DNA of 64,000 bases from the NCBI GenBank assembly GCA_016927595.1, contig JAFGMI010000003.1:40091-104090 (forward strand), written 5' to 3'. Of the stretch, positions 53,879 to 62,562 are shown one piece after another. The position numbers were made by a program, and so were the translations under genes. Within the stretch, counting starts at the first letter, position 1; every line of letters begins with the position of its first letter. This DNA is from Melioribacteraceae bacterium (GTDB taxonomy: Bacteria; Bacteroidota; Ignavibacteria; Ignavibacteriales; Melioribacteraceae). Below the pieces are notes generated by a model. The model had not been told where the DNA came from. It made no database searches and was given only the letters and a program-made list of their open reading frames with translations.

Positions 53879-55846
53879 GTGAAAACATTAATTGAATTTT
53901 TGAACAGCGCAAGGCAGATTAAAGTAAGTTATCTCAGAATATTACTGCTGCCTTTGCTCCTGTTTTTGTTCGTTAGATGCGTTGAATCGGTTTCTTCCGA
54001 ACCGCAGACGGGAAGCGTTACCGTATCGGGAACTCCGTCTGTGAGCATTTTGTATCCTGCTCTGGGTGATTCGATAAAAATGGGTAAAAATGTCATTCAA
54101 TACCAGGCTTCCGATGTAATTGGCGGTACCGGTTTATACGCCGTTTCGGTTTTTCTGGGTATTACAGGTCGTGACCCGATTGAATTCCAGAATTTCCCTG
54201 TAACTGAAGATGGTGAAAATCCTGAGGTTTATATTCATACAGATTCGATCGAATCGAAGTTCGATTTAGTCCCGGGAAGTTTTCCTTCAAGAGTAAAATA
54301 CTGGCTTACAATTTACAGCGGAACCAGAAATGTAGCTCCTAAAGCTTCCAAAATTCAGGATAGTGTTTATGTCGACAGAAGACCCGAAGCTCCCCAGGAT
54401 GTGGTTTTAATCAGAAATTCCTCTACTTCATTTACAATATTCTGGACGGATGTCGCTTCGAACGAAACTGAATATGAACTTTGGCGTAAGGACGGCGAGA
54501 ATGGCGGATATATTAAGCTGAATCATGATATTCCTGCTGATAATATAAGTGTGTTCGATTTTGTTAATTCATCATTCATCACATATTATTACAGGGTAAG
54601 AGCACGTAATCAGTATGGCGTTTCCTCGTTCAGTAATGAAGTGAGTTCAGCTCTGGTTGCAGGCGGCAATCAGCCGACCAACCTGAGGGCAGAAGCACTG
54701 GGAGCTTCAAAGGTTAAGCTTACCTGGGTGGATAATTCAGCAGATGAACTGGGATTCAAGATCGAAAGAACCAATCCTCTTACAGGTGTTTATGAGCAGA
54801 TTACAGGTGTAACCAGCAATACTCAGGAATTCATAGACGGAAATTTAACTCCCGGTACAACATATAAATACCGCGTCGCATCATTTACAAGTAAAGCACA
54901 GAGTGCCTGGTCTAACGAAGCGACTGTAACTACATATACAATGGATGTGGCTCCCCCGTTTGATCTTCAAGCTAATTTTATTCGGGAAGAAAATTATGTA
55001 TTGATAACATGGGTTGATCCTACTACAGAAGAGAAAGGTGCGTTCATCGAAAGAAAGACAGGTCTTACCGGAGACTTTCTGGAAATAGGGCAGGTTGATG
55101 TTGATAATACTCAGTTCATCGATGAAAGTGTTACACCCAATACACTCTATTCGTATAGGGCAAGATACGTTACATCAATCGGATTCAGAACAGAATATTC
55201 TAACACTGATACAGTATTTGTTCCGATAGCCGGTCCGAAATCACCATCAGATCTGACAATACAGAAATTTACGGACTTATCCGGAAATGTTCTATATGGG
55301 CTGCGCTGGAGTGATAACGCCGATGATGAGGACGGTTATGAAATTGAACGCAGCGACAATGGTACTATCTATACATATTACGATGAGGTAGGTCAGAATG
55401 GTTTCGCATACAACGACAATCCTGTTACACCGCCTGTATATTGGTACAGAGTGCGTGGTTTCAGGCTTGTTGATGGTATACGAATTTATTCCAAATATTC
55501 TAACGTTGTGAATACTGACGGCAGCGGAAGCAACCTGCCTAAACCGAATATTTCCCTGACACAAACGTATTCGGGCGGCGGTTATATTCAGCAGACTAAA
55601 GTATCATGGACATATTCGCATGCCGATGCTCTCGGTTTTATTGTTGAGCGCAAACTTTCCACTGAAAGTGTATTCCAGGAAATGGAGGTTATAGGTGTTA
55701 ATGAGTATGTAAGTCTGAATAACTACGTCTATGAGGACAACACGGTAATTTATGGCGCTACATATGTTTATAGGCTTAAGGCGTATAGCAGTACGGAAGT
55801 GTCAGCTTACTCCGATGAGAAGATAATATTTATAAGAACGCAATAA
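53879..55846 (+). CDS. Fibronectin type III envelope protein
   Basis: The 655-residue protein begins with a hydrophobic signal (LRILLLPLLLFLFVRC); Cys may be lipid-modified, but Arg before it is atypical. GTG at 53879 is taken over an adjacent GTG at 53876 because it spaces better from GAGGGG. After a first beta domain come four to five fibronectin III repeats of ~95 residues, each with patterns like VKLTWVDNSADELGFKIER, YRVRA and SNEVS. No enzyme motif is visible. It may be a structural partner or binding scaffold for the polysaccharide; it lies 26 bp after the degenerate deacetylase gene. Confidence 0.8.
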   Translation: MKTLIEFLNSARQIKVSYLRILLLPLLLFLFVRCVESVSSEPQTGSVTVSGTPSVSILYPALGDSIKMGKNVIQYQASDVIGGTGLYAVSVFLGITGRDPIEFQNFPVTEDGENPEVYIHTDSIESKFDLVPGSFPSRVKYWLTIYSGTRNVAPKASKIQDSVYVDRRPEAPQDVVLIRNSSTSFTIFWTDVASNETEYELWRKDGENGGYIKLNHDIPADNISVFDFVNSSFITYYYRVRARNQYGVSSFSNEVSSALVAGGNQPTNLRAEALGASKVKLTWVDNSADELGFKIERTNPLTGVYEQITGVTSNTQEFIDGNLTPGTTYKYRVASFTSKAQSAWSNEATVTTYTMDVAPPFDLQANFIREENYVLITWVDPTTEEKGAFIERKTGLTGDFLEIGQVDVDNTQFIDESVTPNTLYSYRARYVTSIGFRTEYSNTDTVFVPIAGPKSPSDLTIQKFTDLSGNVLYGLRWSDNADDEDGYEIERSDNGTIYTYYDEVGQNGFAYNDNPVTPPVYWYRVRGFRLVDGIRIYSKYSNVVNTDGSGSNLPKPNISLTQTYSGGGYIQQTKVSWTYSHADALGFIVERKLSTESVFQEMEVIGVNEYVSLNNYVYEDNTVIYGATYVYRLKAYSSTEVSAYSDEKIIFIRTQ

Positions 55847-55855
55847 AATTTAAAG

Positions 55856-58800
55856 ATGAAAGAATTCTTAAAAAATATTATTTCTAATTCGATATCCGAA
55901 CCTGCGGTTGCAATTAATCCGAGTGGGTATATTGTTTTTGAGAATAAAGCCGGGAAAAATCTTCTAACACGAACCAATTTACTTTCTGCCGGAGAGAAAC
56001 AGATTGACCTTGCTAAGAAAAACCAGTTCTCAGACATTATCAATGAATCGTTAAAGAATAGTGAATTCAAACAGAAAGATATTGTTCTTGGGCAAGATGC
56101 TTCGGTTGAAAATTATCGGATTTCTATCACGCCCGTTCAAAACGGGGATAATCTGTTTCTGATTGTAATGAATGCACTTAAACCCGGCGGAGGTGCTACG
56201 CATAAATACAGAATTAACGAAGAGGAGATAGAACAATACCTGTCCGATGAAAAAATCAGATCAATAATTGATAAAATCAAATCTTCGTTTCCGTTTACGT
56301 TTATCGGGAAGCAAAAGTTTCAGCGTGATATCGATAAGCTTGACGGCTTGTTTTTAATAAAGGAACCAACCGGTAAAATTGTAATTGCTAATAAACATCT
56401 TGCTGATAGTCTGGGGACAAAAACCGGTCAGCTGATCAGCAGAAGTATATACGAATATTACTCTGCTGTCGAAAACGAAGTGATTAAGAATGCGGTGAAT
56501 TTTATTGTTAAAACCAATCGTTCTATCATTTATGAACTGGGTAACAAATCTGAATACGGAATGTATGTTGAAACTCCTCTCCTGGATCTGGATGAAAAAT
56601 TGATTGCGATAATTGAATTCACGGTTAAATACAAACCAGCTAAGAGTACCTTTGTTCTTAAATCACATTCTGAAATTGTTAAAAGCATTGTCCAGGAAGT
56701 TAAAAGTCCTGCTTTATTACTGGATAAAAATGCTAATATCCTTACATATAATGAAGAGTATAAGAATATATACCTTGTCGGAAATATTGAAACCAGAATC
56801 AGCGGACAGCATGGTATCCCTGAAAAGTTTGTAGGTCAGTTAAATACTTTTATGGCCGACTTTGATGCGAAGCAGGGTGATGCGGCAGAATTCAGCGCCG
56901 AAGATGCGCAGTCGGGTTATCAATTCAGATTTAAAAAAATTTATTATGATGAAAATAATCAATATATTCTTGTGCAAGCTCTTTCTAAAGCAACTCCTAA
57001 TGAAAAATCAGAACTGAAGGCTAAAATGTACGACGTAATAATGCACACCAGTCCGGAACCAATGTTCATTTACGATATCGATAACTTGCGGTTCCTCGAA
57101 GTTAATCACGCTGCGCTGAGATTATACGGTTACACGCGCGATGAATTTCTTGAAATGGATCTATCTGACCTATATGCGCCCGAAGATATTCAAACGCTTA
57201 TCGAATCATCTCCGAGTAAAACAACAACTTCCGATTTTACCGGTCCCTGGAGACATAAGCATAAAGACGGCAGAACAATACTGGTGGAAATAAGCAAATC
57301 CCCGTTCGAGTACGATGGTAAAAAAGCTCACTTTAATATAATAAGGGATGTAACTAATTACTTAAACGAGAAGAAGAGTCTGTCTGTATACAAGTCGCTT
57401 TATGAAAATACTGATGAAGTTTTTGTGAATACCGATGCAGATGGATTTATAATATCATTTAACGAGAATTTTCTGAAGGAATTTAAGTACGATAAAAATT
57501 CGGTAAAGCTGAAACCCTTTTTAAGTATAGTAGCCGATGAGGACAGGGCAAAAATAAATTCCGAGGTTTTCCACTCGGGGATAAAACGAAAACAGATCAT
57601 TGCCACTAAAATTAAGACTGCTGATAATCAGCTGCTTGCGGTAAAAATAGTAACTAATCCCATTGCTAATTTCGACGATGAAATAGACTCGTTCGGTATA
57701 CTGATAAAGCTATCTGCTGCTAAAACCAAGGAAGTAATCATTAAAGAAGTTCCTGCGCAGACCAATCCGATAGATTCTTCTTTCTTGTCAAATCTGTTTC
57801 ATGAAATATTAACACCAATTAATGTTATTACCGGATTTGTACAGGAACTGGCAGAAAGTATAAGTAATCCTTCGAAGGACCAGGAAGAAGCTATATCATA
57901 TATTAAAGACAACCAGCAGCTGCTTCTGCAGATAATGAATAATGCCGTTGAATACTCCAACCTGGAACAGAATAATCTGGAATTGCAACCGGAGGATATC
58001 GTTTTTGTGGAAATACTTGAGGAGATCGAAGAAAATATAACGAAAGCTGCTAAATCGAAGGGAGTGGAATTTACATACGGCAAGATTTCATCCTCACTCA
58101 AATTTACTACCGATAAACTTAAGTTCACAACCTTTGTATCTCTTATAGTCAATTTTTCAATCGCAGCAACTGGTAAAAATAAAATATATTTATCAGCATT
58201 TCAGAAAGCCGAAAATTCATTCCTGATCTGTATAAAAGACGACAGACACTCTATTAGTCCGGAACTTGTTAAGAATCTGCAGAATATGTTCGATCAGGAT
58301 GAAAATATTATCAAACAAAATTTCGGGATATCACGTTTTGCTGTCCGGCTTGCCAGAAAACTGTTTACACTTCTTCATGTTAACAGTGAAGTGATAAAGG
58401 AAAATAATATGTTATCTGAGTTTGCATTCGAGTTCCCTTTGAAAATGGTCGAAACCGGAACTGTTGTTGAACCGGAAGTTGCTGTGGTTGAAGATCGGAT
58501 TGAAACACCGAAAAAAGTTGTTAAAGAAGTGATTCCTTCTGAAGATGAATTACAGGAAGAAACTGTGGAAATCATCGAACCTGTCGGACGTGAATTTAAA
58601 AAGCAGGTCTCCCAACCGGTTCGTGCAAGTGATACACAATCTCAATCGGTTAATGTAAATGTAAATTTACAACCTGCTCAAAATGCACCTGGGATGCATG
58701 GAATTGAGAAAATTGTTCCGGAATCAGAACCAGTTTCCGGGCACCTTGTTACTCCCAGAGCGTTTACAGATCTTACATGTCTGTATGTTGAAGATCAGGT

Positions 58801-59131
58801 TGATTCCCAGATCTTGTTTAAGGTACAGATGAAGGACCTGAAATCGATTGATTTCGCGAACAGTTTTGAAAAAGCACTTCCCATTCTTCAGAATAAACGT
58901 TTTGATTTTATCGTAATGGATATAAATCTGCAGGGAGAATACAACGGACTCGATGCACTCAGGGCTATCCAGAAAATGCCCGGCTTATCGGATACACCAG
59001 TCATTGCCGCAACAGCATATGTTCTCCCCGGTGATCGTGAGAAATTTATTGCAGCAGGTTTCATCGATTTTATAACAAAACCGATCTTACGCGATAAACT
59101 GGAAAACGTTGTAAAGAAAATTTTCAGCTGA
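55856..59131 (+). CDS. Hybrid sensor kinase with PAS domains, degenerate ATPase and receiver
   Basis: This 1091-residue cytoplasmic protein has about five PAS-like domains in the first 620 residues (the clearest at ~385-500, HTSPEPMFIYDIDNLRFLEV). HisKA follows, with His649 in LFHEILTPIN. The HATPase-like domain (~740-855) keeps an Asn (LIVNFSIAAT) but shows DDRHSIS where the ATP-binding DTGIGIS should be, and no GTGLGL. A V/E-rich linker leads to a receiver domain (~970-1091) with Asp1022 in FIVMDINLQG, the Thr of AATAYV and TKP. So phosphoryl transfer to the receiver would probably need another kinase. It starts 9 bp after the fibronectin gene and may tune polysaccharide synthesis. Confidence 0.83.
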   Translation: MKEFLKNIISNSISEPAVAINPSGYIVFENKAGKNLLTRTNLLSAGEKQIDLAKKNQFSDIINESLKNSEFKQKDIVLGQDASVENYRISITPVQNGDNLFLIVMNALKPGGGATHKYRINEEEIEQYLSDEKIRSIIDKIKSSFPFTFIGKQKFQRDIDKLDGLFLIKEPTGKIVIANKHLADSLGTKTGQLISRSIYEYYSAVENEVIKNAVNFIVKTNRSIIYELGNKSEYGMYVETPLLDLDEKLIAIIEFTVKYKPAKSTFVLKSHSEIVKSIVQEVKSPALLLDKNANILTYNEEYKNIYLVGNIETRISGQHGIPEKFVGQLNTFMADFDAKQGDAAEFSAEDAQSGYQFRFKKIYYDENNQYILVQALSKATPNEKSELKAKMYDVIMHTSPEPMFIYDIDNLRFLEVNHAALRLYGYTRDEFLEMDLSDLYAPEDIQTLIESSPSKTTTSDFTGPWRHKHKDGRTILVEISKSPFEYDGKKAHFNIIRDVTNYLNEKKSLSVYKSLYENTDEVFVNTDADGFIISFNENFLKEFKYDKNSVKLKPFLSIVADEDRAKINSEVFHSGIKRKQIIATKIKTADNQLLAVKIVTNPIANFDDEIDSFGILIKLSAAKTKEVIIKEVPAQTNPIDSSFLSNLFHEILTPINVITGFVQELAESISNPSKDQEEAISYIKDNQQLLLQIMNNAVEYSNLEQNNLELQPEDIVFVEILEEIEENITKAAKSKGVEFTYGKISSSLKFTTDKLKFTTFVSLIVNFSIAATGKNKIYLSAFQKAENSFLICIKDDRHSISPELVKNLQNMFDQDENIIKQNFGISRFAVRLARKLFTLLHVNSEVIKENNMLSEFAFEFPLKMVETGTVVEPEVAVVEDRIETPKKVVKEVIPSEDELQEETVEIIEPVGREFKKQVSQPVRASDTQSQSVNVNVNLQPAQNAPGMHGIEKIVPESEPVSGHLVTPRAFTDLTCLYVEDQVDSQILFKVQMKDLKSIDFANSFEKALPILQNKRFDFIVMDINLQGEYNGLDALRAIQKMPGLSDTPVIAATAYVLPGDREKFIAAGFIDFITKPILRDKLENVVKKIFS

Positions 59132-59167
59132 TTTTCTACCATTCCCACATTCGCATAAAAATTAACC

Positions 59168-59196
59168 TTGACTAAATATTTCCACATTTGTAAATT
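59168..59196 (+). promoter_or_regulatory. Candidate lexA promoter
   Basis: TTGACT at 59168-59173 and TAAATT at 59191-59196 with a 17-bp spacer. The transcription start would fall in the palindrome just downstream. Leader length to the lexA ATG is about 190 nt. Confidence 0.5.
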
Positions 59197-59216
59197 TACC
59201 ATACATATGTATGGTA
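59197..59216. promoter_or_regulatory. 20-bp perfect palindrome, candidate LexA operator
   Basis: TACCATACATATGTATGGTA equals its own reverse complement over all 20 bases. It sits directly after the -10 element of the promoter for the gene annotated as lexA, the place where an autorepressing dimer would block initiation. It differs from the E. coli and Bacillus SOS boxes, so lineage-specific binding is inferred. Confidence 0.55.
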
Positions 59217-59264
59217 TTTTACGGAAATGAATAAGATGGTGATTGGACTATAAGCAATACTGAT

Positions 59265-59330
59265 TGATCCTGCTCTTACTCCTGATCTTTATCATGATCT
59301 TAGTCTTGATCTTAGTCATGCTCCTGTTCC
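59265..59330 (+). repeat. Degenerate 12-bp/6-bp repeat in the lexA leader
   Basis: Consecutive units are TGATCCTGCTCT, TACTCC, TGATCTTTATCA, TGATCTTAGTCT, TGATCTTAGTCA and TGCTCCTGTTCC, all variants of a TGATCTTAGTCN theme. It lies between the palindrome and the ribosome-binding site of lexA. It is pyrimidine-rich and not coding. Confidence 0.7.
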
Positions 59331-59393
59331 CATTGCACATACAACTGATTTTACAAACTAAAATACTGTGACTAACCAACCGAAGGTGTATCT

Positions 59394-60017
59394 ATGGCAA
59401 GAGAACTGACAGTAATTCAACGTAAAATTCTTGATTATATAATTGACAGGATTAAAATTTATAACCTGCCGCCGACACTAGCGGAAATTGCCGGATATTT
59501 TGGTTACAATAACAGGGCTACTGTACAGCAGCATCTTTCGGCTATAGAAAGGAAGGGTTATATACATCGTAATCCTAAATTGTCGCGTGGAATTGTGCTG
59601 ACGTTTGAGGATAAATTTTTCGTACCTAAGCCGGTTCTGGGAGAAGTTGCTGCCGGTAATCCATTAACTATATACCCCGATGCAATTGATACGGTTGCTC
59701 TGCCCACTGTTGCTAAAACACCGCGTGATTCGTTTCTTCTGAAAGTAAAGGGGGAAAGTCTGAAAGATGCTTATATCTTTACAGGTGATATAATTATTGT
59801 GAATCCTAATATTGAAGCTGTAAATGGTAAATTTGTTGTAGCGGTTCTGGATGATGCAGCAGTTGTAAAAAGGTTCTACAGAGAAAGAAGCTCAATAGAA
59901 TTGCATTCAGAAAATCCTGAATATGAGCCTATTGTAATCGATAAGAATTATCCTAACTTTAAAATAGTCGGCGTAGTTGTAGGAATTTACAGAAGTATGG
60001 AGAAGATGGTTGGCTGA
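59394..60017 (+). CDS. lexA: LexA SOS repressor
   Basis: LexA represses DNA-damage genes and cleaves itself when RecA filaments form. The 207 residues show the winged helix-turn-helix (1-~68, LPPTLAEIAGYFGYNNRATVQQHL), the Ala87-Gly88 cleavage site in VAAGNP and the Ser-Lys dyad: Ser122 in KGESLKDAYIFTGD (where GDSM is usual) and Lys159 in AAVVKRFYRE. All autolysis parts are therefore present. A promoter and a perfect palindrome precede it. The nearby ogt and DinB-family genes are possible stress-response companions, though DinB here is the four-helix type and not polymerase IV. Confidence 0.92.
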   Translation: MARELTVIQRKILDYIIDRIKIYNLPPTLAEIAGYFGYNNRATVQQHLSAIERKGYIHRNPKLSRGIVLTFEDKFFVPKPVLGEVAAGNPLTIYPDAIDTVALPTVAKTPRDSFLLKVKGESLKDAYIFTGDIIIVNPNIEAVNGKFVVAVLDDAAVVKRFYRERSSIELHSENPEYEPIVIDKNYPNFKIVGVVVGIYRSMEKMVG

Positions 60018-60170
60018 GATTAAGAGAATCTGTAACATTGGAAGGGTAAATCCATGCAGTTAAAGACAAACTGAATCCTGATAATGATTCATCGGGGATA
60101 GCCGAAAAATTTACCTGTATGAAATTTACTGATAGAGTTGTCAGATAATTATAAATTGGTGAATAAGCAA

Positions 60171-60677
60171 ATGAGGACAAACAAAGAAATATTTTGTAAA
60201 GGGATATATAAATCGCCGATAGGTATTTTGGAAATAACAGCTACAGATAAGGGGATAAGGAAAATTAGTTTTTCGGAAACACCTGTGAATAAAATTAGTA
60301 CATTAAATCCGATAATCGAAAATTGTAAGAAAGAGCTTAATGAATACTTTGAAGGTGAAAGGAAAAATTTTGGTGTAAAACTCGATCTTGCAGGCACCGA
60401 ATTCCAGAAACTGGTTTGGATGACATTAACCACTATCCCTTATGGAGAAACAGTCACGTATCTGAAAATTGCTGAATTAATCGGGGATACTAAATCCGTT
60501 AGAGCTGTAGGGATGGCAAATAGTAGAAATTGCGTACCGGTTATTGTTCCATGTCACCGTGTTGTTGGTAGTAATGGGAATTTAACCGGTTATGCTGGTG
60601 GACTGTGGAGAAAAGACTGGCTGCTGAAACATGAGTTACAATATTCTAAAAATGAAAAACAGTTGGATTTATTCTGA
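60171..60677 (+). CDS. ogt: Methylated-DNA-protein-cysteine methyltransferase
   Basis: This suicide enzyme removes O6-methyl groups from guanine by transferring them to its Cys. The ATG at 60171 gives 168 residues; a TTG at 60138 is also in frame. The catalytic motif PVIVPCHRVVGSNGNLTGY is exact, with the preceding RAVGMANSRN helix and the arginine finger region. The C-terminus WLLKHE matches Ogt. It is the stand-alone single-domain form without Ada transcriptional parts. Confidence 0.94.
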   Translation: MRTNKEIFCKGIYKSPIGILEITATDKGIRKISFSETPVNKISTLNPIIENCKKELNEYFEGERKNFGVKLDLAGTEFQKLVWMTLTTIPYGETVTYLKIAELIGDTKSVRAVGMANSRNCVPVIVPCHRVVGSNGNLTGYAGGLWRKDWLLKHELQYSKNEKQLDLF

Positions 60678-60724
60678 CAGGATCGATTCCTATTCGCTAA
60701 ATCAATTAATATTTTGGTTCGCTG

Positions 60725-61288
60725 ATGAATAAAATAACATACAAGCAGCTTTCTTCTGAAACCTGGAACGATTTTGAACAACTCTTTGGCGAGAAAGGTG
60801 CATGCGGGGGATGCTGGTGTATGGTATGGAGACTCAGTAATAAGGATTTTGAAAAAAATAAAGGTGCCGGCAATAAAGAATTAATGAAAAAACTCGTTAA
60901 GAAAAAAGTGGAGCTTGGAATTATTGTTTATATCGGCGATAAACCGGCAGCATGGTGTTCTGTCGCACCCAGGGAACAATTTGTAAGATTAGAGAATTCT
61001 CGAGTATGGAAAAGAATAGATGAAGAAACTGTATGGTCATTAACCTGTATGTTCATCAGAGAACAATACAGGCGCACAGGCTTCTCAACTGAAGTAATTA
61101 AATTTGCAGTTAGTCACTGCAGAAAGAAGGGAGTAAAAATAATAGAGGCTTATCCGGTAGAACCGTATTCCGATAACATTCCTGCAGCGTTTGCATGGAC
61201 AGGAATGCCGTCTGCTTTTCTGAGAGCAGGATTCAGAGAAGTTGAACGGCGTTCCCGCTCTAAACCTATAATGAGATACTTCTTATAA
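60725..61288 (+). CDS. GNAT-family N-acetyltransferase
   Basis: The protein has 187 residues. The acyl-CoA fold is indicated by WSLTCMFIREQYRRTGFSTEVIKFAV, in which RRTGFS stands in for the pyrophosphate loop Q/RxxGxG/A. The N-terminal GACGGCWCMVW with four Cys/Trp is a mark of a common bacterial subgroup whose substrate is not known. It follows ogt by 47 bp on the same strand. Confidence 0.82.
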   Translation: MNKITYKQLSSETWNDFEQLFGEKGACGGCWCMVWRLSNKDFEKNKGAGNKELMKKLVKKKVELGIIVYIGDKPAAWCSVAPREQFVRLENSRVWKRIDEETVWSLTCMFIREQYRRTGFSTEVIKFAVSHCRKKGVKIIEAYPVEPYSDNIPAAFAWTGMPSAFLRAGFREVERRSRSKPIMRYFL

Positions 61289-61387
61289 AAATAATAAAAA
61301 ATTAGTGTGAGTCAATTGCTATTTTTAATTTTACAATTATATCAGACATTATACATTATTATATATCATTTTAGATGAGCTGTATAT

Positions 61388-61807
61388 ATGTGGCTTCAAA
61401 AAGAAATAACTCTTAAATCAAGAAGCAGAGGATTTCATATAATTACCGGCGAGATTTTAAACTCTCTACCGGAATTGAAAACAGTAAAGACCGGTTTGTT
61501 GAACCTGTTTATTCAGCATACTTCTGCGTCATTAACTATTAATGAAAATGTATCCCCTGATGTCCGGAAAGATATGGAATTGCATTTTAACAAAATGGTG
61601 CCGGAGAACGCTCCTTATTATGAACATACGCTTGAAGGATCGGACGATATGCCTGCGCATATTAAATCGTCGCTGCTGGGTCCCTCCCTTATAATACCAG
61701 TAAAAGATGGTAAACTTAACCTTGGCACATGGCAGGGGATATATCTCTGCGAGCACAGAAATTACGGTGGCTCGAGAAGGGTTATTGCTACAATTAACGG
61801 TGAATAG
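61388..61807 (+). CDS. YjbQ/UPF0047 family protein
   Basis: The 139-residue sequence matches the UPF0047 (secondary thiamine-phosphate synthase) family throughout: [38 protein letters not shown] and the ending [15 protein letters not shown] with its conserved Glu-His. E. coli YjbQ has weak thiamin-phosphate synthase activity, but the physiological role is open. It is a single gene with 170 bp to the next. Confidence 0.92.
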   Translation: MWLQKEITLKSRSRGFHIITGEILNSLPELKTVKTGLLNLFIQHTSASLTINENVSPDVRKDMELHFNKMVPENAPYYEHTLEGSDDMPAHIKSSLLGPSLIIPVKDGKLNLGTWQGIYLCEHRNYGGSRRVIATINGE

Positions 61808-61977
61808 ATATTACTTCCTCAACAGACAAAATGAAATGAGGCTATACTTTTTTATTGGCGTAGATTGTCTTCCCTCTATGAAAAATCATTCATAACGCAT
61901 ACGAATAATGTACATCTGTGACTGCCGGATATAAGTATCTTAATCAACAAAATCATTTACAAAGAGGAGAACTATAA

Positions 61978-62448
61978 ATGAAAGAAGGTCTTATTGAACA
62001 ATTAAAAACCCAAGAGAAATTTTTTCTTAATACGATAAGTTGTTTAACTGAGGATAATTCTGCTTATCGGCCGAAAGAAGAAATGTATACTGTTGCACAG
62101 CACATTGGTCATGCAGCAGAGACAATATCCTGGTTTTTTGAAGGAGCATTCGGAGAAAAAGGATTTGATATGAATTTCGACGACTATTCCGAGAAGATGA
62201 AGCGTTTTACATCATTCGATGATGCGGTAAAACAGTTCAAGGACGCAGTGGCGTTAGGTATAGAAAAGATCAAAGCTGTCCACGATACCGTATTGCTTGA
62301 ACCTATTACTGCAGAGATAATGAGAGGGGCACCTAAAATGGCTGTGGTAGGTGCTATTGTCGATCACACAGCACATCACAGAGGCTCACTGGCAGTTTAT
62401 GCCAGACTGCTCGGTAAAGTTCCAATGATGCCGTACGGTGAGATGTAG
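61978..62448 (+). CDS. DinB-family four-helix protein
   Basis: The 156 residues form a DinB/YfiT-type metal-binding four-helix bundle. The triad histidines lie in QHIGHAAETISWFF and VDHTAHHRGSLAVYARLLGK. These proteins are often thiol-dependent S-transferases (bacillithiol/mycothiol type); the exact substrate is unknown. It is not DNA polymerase IV. A strong AGAGGAG ribosome-binding site precedes the ATG. Confidence 0.88.
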   Translation: MKEGLIEQLKTQEKFFLNTISCLTEDNSAYRPKEEMYTVAQHIGHAAETISWFFEGAFGEKGFDMNFDDYSEKMKRFTSFDDAVKQFKDAVALGIEKIKAVHDTVLLEPITAEIMRGAPKMAVVGAIVDHTAHHRGSLAVYARLLGKVPMMPYGEM

Positions 62449-62562
62449 TGTTCATAAAGTATAACTCTCTATATATAAATTGATATTTTTATAATCGGCT
62501 ATTCATTATTTGCATTTGATTATTTTTATACTTGACAATATTAATTTATAAAAGACTATTAT

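Noticed and set aside
59265..59330. CRISPR array or tRNA-like structure
   Set aside because: The units are 6-12 bp and contiguous, with no spacers and no cloverleaf.
61978..62448. DinB gene as SOS polymerase IV linked to lexA
   Set aside because: The protein is a four-helix metal-binding DinB-fold protein with no polymerase motifs.
62532..62562. TTGACA and TATTAT upstream of the DUF72 gene as its promoter
   Set aside because: The spacer is 19 bp and the -10 touches the ATG, so transcription would begin inside the gene.
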